From assembly GCA_014529385.2 (NCBI GenBank), contig CM043956.1, positions 85,797,721 to 85,861,720 of the forward strand: a stretch of 64,000 nt of DNA, read 5' to 3'. This DNA comes from Adiantum capillus-veneris (lineage: Eukaryota; Streptophyta; Polypodiopsida; Polypodiales; Pteridaceae). A program made the translations under genes and the position numbers. Below the pieces are notes generated by a model. The model had not been told where the DNA came from and did not search any database. It was given only the letters and a program-made list of their open reading frames with translations. This document shows, piece after piece, positions 57,594 to 64,000 of the stretch (its first letter is position 1; every line of letters starts with the position of its first letter).

Positions 57594-60183
57594 TATTGAG
57601 AGAGAAAGAGAGAGCACAAAAATAGAACCCCAAAGTGTGTAGAATACACACATAAGATGATGTATATATAGAGGGGACCTGGGTGCCATATATAGAGGAG
57701 CCATATATTGAGTAGCTTCACATATAAGCTCAACATCCCCGCTCAAATAAGGGTCCCTAACTGTGGATGAAAAAACCCTTCAGGGATCAAGGGAAAAACC
57801 CACAGCTCTATATACACCCACCGTTATATTATTAAAATCATTGATTATACAAATGTTCATGAGGAGCTACATCACTCCTTTTACAATGAATATTTTATGA
57901 GGAGCTACATCACTCCTTTTACAATGAATGTTTTATGAGTAGTTACATTACTCCTATCCTATCAAATACAATAATGAATACAAAGGTTCAATGAAGAGGT
58001 GTAAAGGCTATCGATTAGCTCGTAATCAGAAGTGTCTCCAAGAATCTGCTGTGTAGCTTGTCATCACTATTGCATCACCAAACATATCTTCATGTTGTCA
58101 TCATTATGGCATCACCAAACGTGTCTTTATAAATCTTTATTGTCACCAAGTTTTTCTTCATGAAATCAATTCTTTGATCAATCCTACATAGATCATAGAC
58201 TCAAAAAAGACATAGTCATGAAAATTATTAGCATCGTTAGTGAAATAATTACGTTCACAATGTCATAAGAGATGGTTCGCGACGCCACTCTTTTGACGAC
58301 ATATATACGCACGACAGCATATGGTACATAAAGTATGAACGTAAAAGTACAGCATGCGTGATTACGTGATGCAAATGATATGTGTATATACTACATAAAA
58401 CAACATTTATCAACGTAGTGATCAATGAATATCATCAAAGTATTAAGAAAACATCATCATTGTATCAATAAAAATGAATAAATCATCATGGTATCAACGA
58501 AAAGCATCATGATATCACCGAATAATCATTGTATCAACCAAACAACATCATGGCATCACCGAGAATAACCATGGTATCAACGAAACAACATCATGGTATC
58601 ACCGAGAATAACCATGATATCAACAAAACAACATCATGGTATCACAGGGAATAACCATGGTATCAACGAAACATCATCATGGTATCAACAAAGATCAACA
58701 TGGAATTAACAAAATATCATCATGGAATCACCGAGAATAACCATGGTATCAACGAAAAATCATAATGGCATCACCGAGAATAACCATGGTATCAATGAAA
58801 TATCATCATGGTATCAACAAAAATCACAATGACCAAAGTACTAACAAAACATCATCATGGTACCATCAAAATCACTATGGTATCAACGAGAAATTATCAA
58901 TAAAACGACCAAACTATATCTCTAAAAGAATAATTATACGAGAATCAATGAACGAGTATATCATATAACAAAAGATCATGTACCAACAGTAGCTCGATAG
59001 AATTTGGACGATCATCAACTGCTCGACTGAATCGGAACGATATGTAACTGGCTTCTGCAGCAAAGTTACGTCAGTAACAAATATATGATTGATGAAGAAA
59101 AAATATAATTGAGAAGTTTTCAATTATGAGAAAAATCGGTGCAGAATTTAGAGAAACTTTCTTCTGCAAAGTTGTAGACCACATCGATTACGATGGCTTA
59201 AGCAAATAGTTTCTCATCGATTTCGATGCCTGCAGCGGCTAGTTCCTTCTACAAAGTTGTAGACCACATCCATTCCGATCCCTTGCATGGGTAGTTTCTG
59301 CAAAATCATTTTCAATTAGAAGAAAAATAAAAAACATAAAACGAAACTTGCTTTTCGGACAGGTACGCAGTCCGCGAACGATAACTCAAAATCAGTGCAG
59401 AATGTGAAAAAACTTCCTTTTGCAAAGTTGTAGACCACATCGATTCCAGTCCCTCTCACGAGTAGTTTTGCAAAATCGATTTCAATCAGGAGAAAACTCA
59501 AAAACAGAAAGCGGAAGTTGTTTCTCGGGTATGTACGCAGTTCGCGAACGATAACTCAAAATCGGTGCAGAATTTGAAAAAACTTCCATCTGCAAAGTTG
59601 TAGACCACATCGATTCCAGACTCTCTCATGAGTAGTTTCTACAAAATCGTTTTCGATTAGCAGAAAAATCAAAAATAAAAAGCGGAAGTTGCTTTTCAGG
59701 CACGTATGCAGTCCGCGAACGATAACTCAAAATCGGTGAAGAATTTGAAAAAACTTTCTTCTGCAAAGTTGTAGACCACATCGATTACGGTCTCTCCCTC
59801 CACTAGTTTCTGCAAAATCGTTTTCGATTAGCAGAAAAATTAAAAACGAAAAGCAGAAGTTGCTTTTCAGGCATGTACGCAATCCGCGAACGATAACTCA
59901 AAATCGGTGAAGAATTTGAAAAAACTTCCTTCTGAAAAGTTGTAGACCACATCGATTATGATGCCTTTTGAGGGTATTTTCTGAAGAATTTTTTTTTATC
60001 AGGAGAAAAATCGAAAACAAAAACATACTGCTTTGATACCATGTTGAGAGAGAAAGAGAGAGCACATAAATAGAACCCCAAAGTGTGTAGAATACACACA
60101 GGAGATGATGTATATATAGAGGGGACCTGGGTGCCATATATAGAGAATCCATATATTGAGTAGCTTCACATATAAGCTCAACA
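57594..60183 (-). mobile_element. Short-LTR non-autonomous retroelement, copy 3
   Basis: 2590 bp, minus strand, LTRs at 57594-57735 and 60042-60183 with about six differences, so older than copy 1. The left LTR end is mutated to TATTG. Primer site (complement of TACTGCTTTGATACCA) at 60026-60041. Polypurine tract complement at 57737-57745. Perfect 5-bp target duplication TTTTC (57589-57593 and 60184-60188). The interior has the minisatellite (58440-58890) and about five 170-bp units (59130-60020). No coding capacity. Confidence 0.9.
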
Positions 60184-60681
60184 TTTTCTCCATATTAGCA
60201 TCTTGTACAATACCATATGTCTTCAAGGTGCAAGTGTACCTGATTGCATTTAGAGAAGAAGAAAAAGAATAAGAGGATTTTAATGTCGTAGGAAACTATC
60301 CCAAGAGACCTCAAAGATCTATCTGCGACGAGTTAAACTCAAGATCTGTTATTGAAGAGAGATGCCCTCTCTCTGCATCTCTTGAAAACAATCCCTCCCT
60401 TCCTGACCTGACACTACTGCAATCAATGCACTCCTTGAGATAACATTGCATTTCGAGAGATGCCCTCTCTTTGCATCAGCTCAAAACATTCTAGAGCACA
60501 GGTGATTGCATCTGGAAGAGAGCAGGAGCGTAGGATATCATAAGCTAGCAGTTGTAGGTGAGACATTGAGGGAGACGGCCTAGCCACTTGTCCTAAAATC
60601 TCGAGTCGATCTGCTCGATGGCCTTTGATTGCTATTGCTCATATGTGACTGCGTCTAGAGAGATATCCTCACTTCGTCCAG
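60184..60681 (-). pseudogene. PPR remnant 3, 5' piece
   Basis: Minus strand: NAIRYTCTLKTYGIVQDANM (about 60190-60250) preceded by decayed repeats with LDAVTYEQ (about 60635-60660) and QMQSPVL (about 60495-60515). Inverted relative to remnant 2. It is bounded on the right by the CACTA terminus at 60685 with target bases TGA (60682-60684). Confidence 0.6.
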
Positions 60682-60684
60682 TGA

Positions 60685-60915
60685 CACTACAAGAGGTTGT
60701 GTGCTCTTGTGACGTTTGTTAGCGACGGAAATACACTGGGTTTTTATAACCCCCGGCGTCGCTAAAACCGTTGCTACGAGTGTCGCTACGAGAGCGTCGC
60801 TATAATCGTCGCTAAATAGCGACGCTCATAGCGACGATTATAGAGACGTTTACACAGAAGACTATAGCGACGCTACAGTGCCATAAATAGCGACGCTTAT
60901 AGCGACGCCTGAGAG
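60685..60915 (-). repeat. CACTA C terminus and subterminal repeats
   Basis: At least ten copies of AGCGACG or its complement, many within the palindromic TAGCGACGCT context. The first 30 bp also form a small hairpin (ACAAGAG with CTCTTGT). Confidence 0.9.
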
Positions 60916-60926
60916 AATTTTTTTTT

Positions 60927-60955
60927 GGTGGCAGGGCATTGAATGCCCTGCCACC
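60927..60955. repeat. Perfect 29-bp palindrome
   Basis: GGTGGCAGGGCATT, one G, AATGCCCTGCCACC. It follows a T-run and separates the subterminal repeats from the 3' untranslated region, like the inverted repeat at 6419-6508 in element A. Confidence 0.95.
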
Positions 60956-61048
60956 CATCAACCATATTGTACTTGATTCACTTTTTAAAAAAAGTGCAAG
61001 GGTAGATAATAGACCCAAAATAGTCACCCACAAGACGCATTGTTTGCA

Positions 61049-61165
61049 AAATTGACAATTGTACACATCATATGCAAAATGAATTGATTGGCAAATGTAA
61101 TAATGACAATTGTACAACATCATAGGCATAAAGAATTGATTGGCAAAAGGAATTGCGGTGACAAA
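61049..61165. repeat. Tandem duplication of about 57 bp
   Basis: GACAATTGTACA-CATCAT-GAATTGATTGGCAAA units repeat imperfectly in the 3' noncoding part of CACTA C. Confidence 0.75.
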
Positions 61166-61273
61166 TGTAATAATATACATGGTTCAAAAAGACATATAAA
61201 ATCCATCTCATGATACATAAGCTATGAGAAACCCTAAACTAATGCTATCTAGCTATGGCTAAACTGACGTCGT
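61166..61273. other. 3' untranslated part of CACTA C gene 2
   Basis: AT-rich, no ORF. It lies between the TAG of the second gene and the tandem duplication. Confidence 0.5.
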
Positions 61274-62567
61274 CTAGTCAGACGTCTCATCGCGTCTAAG
61301 CGGCGTATTTGTCGGATTCTGCAAAAAAAGACAATTAGACAGCTTTCAGTAAGTATAAACATATAACGACATTTATAAAACAATACAAAAAATAAAAAAA
61401 AGTAAACCCTAATACTAACCATGCCGCCGCGAGAACTGAGAATGTCCATCAGGGCGTTTAAGCCCTTCCTGCCTGCGTACTCGCGCTCGTACGGTGTGGG
61501 ATCACGTCCTGTCATCGACCACTGTCAAAACATACAAAGATTTCATTATGTTAGAATTAAAAAACTCATAAACCCTAAACTATCGAACATAAAGAGCAAT
61601 GTGAAAACACTTACAAAATCGGCCTCAAATGATGCCCATCCACCGCTCCCCAAGTGGTTCGAGCTCCCTGCCTCTACTCGCGCTCTGGCTGCATCCTTTT
61701 GTTGCTTCCACTTGTCGGGATTCTCGCGCGCTGCTTTCTTCGCATTCTTCCAATCTTCTTTGGCCAGCCAATCTGGCCTGTTCCACCCATTCTTGATTGC
61801 TTTTTGCACTTTGGAAGGCTTGTGTTTGCAGTATTCGCGCATTCGAATCTTCATCAGGTCTTCATTGAAGCGCTGATCCCGTGTTGGAACGGGAAACTCA
61901 TCATGAAGTATGCTGATGACTCTGTTTTTTAAATCACTTGGTACTTCACTCCATTTGTTTAGTATGTAGTGTCTAAATAGCTGAGAGCAAAGACCACGCG
62001 TGCGCGAGATCACCTTCTTGCCGTCATCATCCATGATGATGCCGCCACTGATGTCGACGGAGTAAGGCAAGCCCTCTGGCCGGTGACGCGTGAACCTGGG
62101 TGTCCCGACAGGGGTCTCTAACGGCGTGTCGATGGGGGTACGGACGTCAGGTGTCTCCACCGGCGTCTGGTCCCCGAAGCGAGGAGTGTCGAGTGGGGTG
62201 GCTCCTGGCGGAGTAGGTAGAGGTGTGTAGCTTCTAGGAACAGTCAGCCGTGCAGAAACTGGCGTAGATGGCGATGCTGTGGCTGGTGTGGGGGCAGGCA
62301 AAGAAGGGGAGGGTAAAGAGCCTCGTCAAACACGAGGCGGTGTGGAGGCATCGGTGGCGGAATCCCCACAACAACCGCCACCGCCACCACTAGAGCGCCG
62401 GTGTCTAGATGAGTGTGAAGCTCGTCTCGTCGACGCCGAAGCTTCGGAGCGCGCCGAATGCTCCGAAAGAGAGGGAGATGCGGATGGAGTAGGAACGCGC
62501 GATGACGCTCCACGTACCACTGTCTCTGCTGCGGTGACAAAGAAGAAAGAAACTCCTCATCATCCAT
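61274..62567 (-). pseudogene. CACTA C second gene, Transposase_24-like
   Basis: The ATG at 62567 follows an acceptor (tgcag). Exon 1 (62567-61614) has a Ser/Arg and Thr/Pro-rich start (RRSSGGGGGCC; TPVETPDVRTPIDTPLETPV) and then the conserved domain LFRHYILNKWSEVPSDLKNR, NGWNRPDWLAKEDWKNAKK and SNHLGSGGWASFEADF. Exon 2 (61521-61420, DPTPYEREYAGRKGLNALMD) and exon 3 (61318-61274) join in frame through GT-AG introns to a TAG. This suits plant Transposase_24 proteins of CACTA elements. Exon 1 shows a frame change near 62520 and a TGA near 62323, so the N-terminus is broken or spliced differently. Confidence 0.75.
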
Positions 62568-62839
62568 ACCTGCATTAAACACACGAATATTTAAACTTAA
62601 TATTGAATGAATAGAGTAGACAATGACGCAAAGACCATTAAATACAATGACGTAATGACGCATATAAATACAATGACGCAATGAATTGAGTGATAGAAGA
62701 GGCAAGTCGAAAACTCAGAATTTTCAATCAAAAGATGTGTGCGCGAGTAGAAAAGAGTGTTATACACCATGGAAGGTACTTAGAGAGCCAGAGCTTTTAC
62801 AACACGGAGCAAAATTGTTCAAATACAATATTTGTGGCT

Positions 62840-64000
62840 TTAAGAGATCTCTCTCTCATCCTCGCATAACTCAGCATAACTTCCTATATCTATATAGAGC
62901 TCTCCGTTTAAACACATATCCTCTGTTTCATTTTGTAGCTCCTCTGCATGCACCCCATATAGAGTAGTAGCATCTTGATGCTCGTCTGGCACCACCGCAG
63001 CGGCTTTTGATTGAGCATCTTCTCTGATCTCCTCCATTGATGTTGTTGTGATTGGCACATGGTAGCCTTCATACGTCCTTGCACTACGAGGGGCTACCTC
63101 TATGACGTACCACCAGTTTGATGTAGACTTTGTAGGATGAAATATTACCTGCTAGAGCCACATAACTTACATGAGAGCTTTCAAGCACATAACTTGTAAA
63201 AGGGGGATGTTAACTATTTACATACTTACTTGTTCACAATGCTCGGGTAGTATGAAAGTGTCTCTTAGGTCAGTCCATTTCTTAGTAGAATCCACCTCAA
63301 GAAAACCAGACTCTCCTCTACGCACAGTAGCGTTGCGACCCTCCATGATTATCTTGAACCATTGCACGTCGAACAAGTCGACAAAAAATCCTCTGTAATC
63401 GATCCTCAAAATCTCTTGCAGTGTGCCGAAATAAGTGAGTTCCGCCACCACAGGATCTGCATCAGAGGAACGTCGTCGACTAGACTGTTCAAATTTTGCC
63501 ATGATTCCACAATCTTGAGTAAAACGCTTTTTGTCGATTCGTTCCACCCTAAAATGTCGACCTTTACACCATGCTGCTGTGTATGACTTATACTACAACG
63601 AACAAAGATTATGAGTGGCCGTTCAAACGTTTATAAATAAAGTCACTTGCTAGTCGTACATTGCAAACTTACCTTGGTCGCGCAACCCCGAGAGTACTCC
63701 CACTCTTCTTCAGTCACTTCTTCACCGCATTGTTGTGCGCTTTTCAATTGGTTGTGCAACCATCTTAAGATCATGAAGGTTGGTAGGCTCTCCAGAACCG
63801 CTAGATAGTGCATCGGTGGTCGTCTTCCCCGTCTCCACTCGATTCGTGCCCTTTGTCGCTCTTGGTTTGCATCCTCATATTGTGAAATCCACTTTTGCAT
63901 CACTGGATTGTGAAGCATGCAAAATTGGTTGATTTTAGCCTCTAGATCTTCCGTCATCTTCTTCTCAACACCGAGATTGCACATGACAATCCCAGATATG
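62840..64000 (-). CDS. TNP2-like transposase, C-terminal exons (partial)
   Basis: Three visible exons: beyond 64000 to 63673 (VMCNLGVEKKMTEDLEAKIN; EVTEEEWEYSRGCATK), 63592-63230 (a DUF4216-like domain with AELTYFGTLQEILRIDY and LFDVQWFKIIMEGRNATV), and 63148-62840 (NWWYVIEVAPRSARTY, then an acidic tail). The donor and acceptor pairs are GT-AG, the second and third exons are exact multiples of three, and no stop interrupts them before the TAA/TGA-type end near 62840. This contrasts with the broken equivalent at 3752-4600 in element A. The catalytic domain lies outside the window, so activity cannot be judged. Confidence 0.75.

Larger units (their letters stand above)
60685..64000 (-). mobile_element. 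CACTA transposon C, runs off the window
   Basis: The 3' terminus CACTACAAGAGG begins at 60685. Subterminal AGCGACG/CGTCGCT repeats fill 60720-60910. The second gene (62567-61274) and the C-terminal exons of a TNP2-like transposase (64000-62840) lie on the minus strand. The 5' end is beyond 64000. The subterminal motif differs in detail from elements A and B, so it is a related but separate family. Confidence 0.9.

Overview
The window is nuclear DNA of a land plant with a large, repeat-rich genome. It shows plant CACTA (En/Spm) transposons, Ty3/gypsy and Ty1/copia retroelements, plant AP2/ERF and NT-C2/EEIG1-type gene remnants, and pentatricopeptide-repeat (PPR) debris of the DYW kind (for example a VDMYAKCGAL motif). 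The many long (GA)n/(CT)n tracts and PPR-derived sequence suggest a fern or another non-seed vascular plant, but this is an inference and I cannot name a species. I see no intact host gene, rRNA, tRNA or CRISPR.

Left part (1-18420). After a block of GA microsatellites comes a CACTA element (A, + strand) with a broken TNP2-type transposase, a second Transposase_24-like gene and a 3' terminus at 6646. It abuts the 3' half of a gypsy gag (zinc knuckle) and protease. A second, inverted and truncated CACTA copy (B, 7599-9949) abuts the 5' half of the gag. The flanking TCC on both sides and the continuity of gag show that a CACTA element once sat inside this gag gene before an inverted rearrangement. 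The gypsy LTR lies at 11529-13091. A second LTR, leader and gag-start module of the same family lies at 16125-18420. Between them is an unrecognised acidic ORF.

Middle part (19750-36240). A minus-strand gypsy element holds gag, protease, RT, RNase H and integrase, then a roughly 2 kb extra ORF between integrase and its 3' LTR, all broken by stops. Ty1/copia fragments follow. Next is a structure with two 1.3-1.4 kb direct repeats around frameshifted ORFs. Three short motifs there resemble the N-terminal part of Penelope-like retroelements, and (CT)n tracts lie at every junction.

Right part (36240-64000). Three copies of a non-autonomous LTR element with about 141-142 bp LTRs occur at 40042-43349 (-), 49520-52253 (+) and 57594-60183 (-). 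They have no gag or pol, and carry a 43-bp minisatellite and a roughly 170-bp tandem array. Two of the target duplications are near-perfect and one is perfect. Copy 2 sits inside a Tat-like gypsy element with two RNase H domains (46150-52579). Copy 3 sits inside a PPR remnant. Dead host sequence includes PPR fragments (38620, 56040, 57480/60184), an NT-C2/EEIG1-family C-terminus (53802-54620) and an ERF transcription factor with two stops in its AP2 domain (55028-55770). The window ends in a better-preserved CACTA element (60685 to beyond 64000, minus strand) whose visible transposase exons join in frame.

Nothing here reads as an operon or pathway. The logic is layered insertion: gypsy elements and PPR debris received CACTA and short-LTR elements, and the target duplications give the order.
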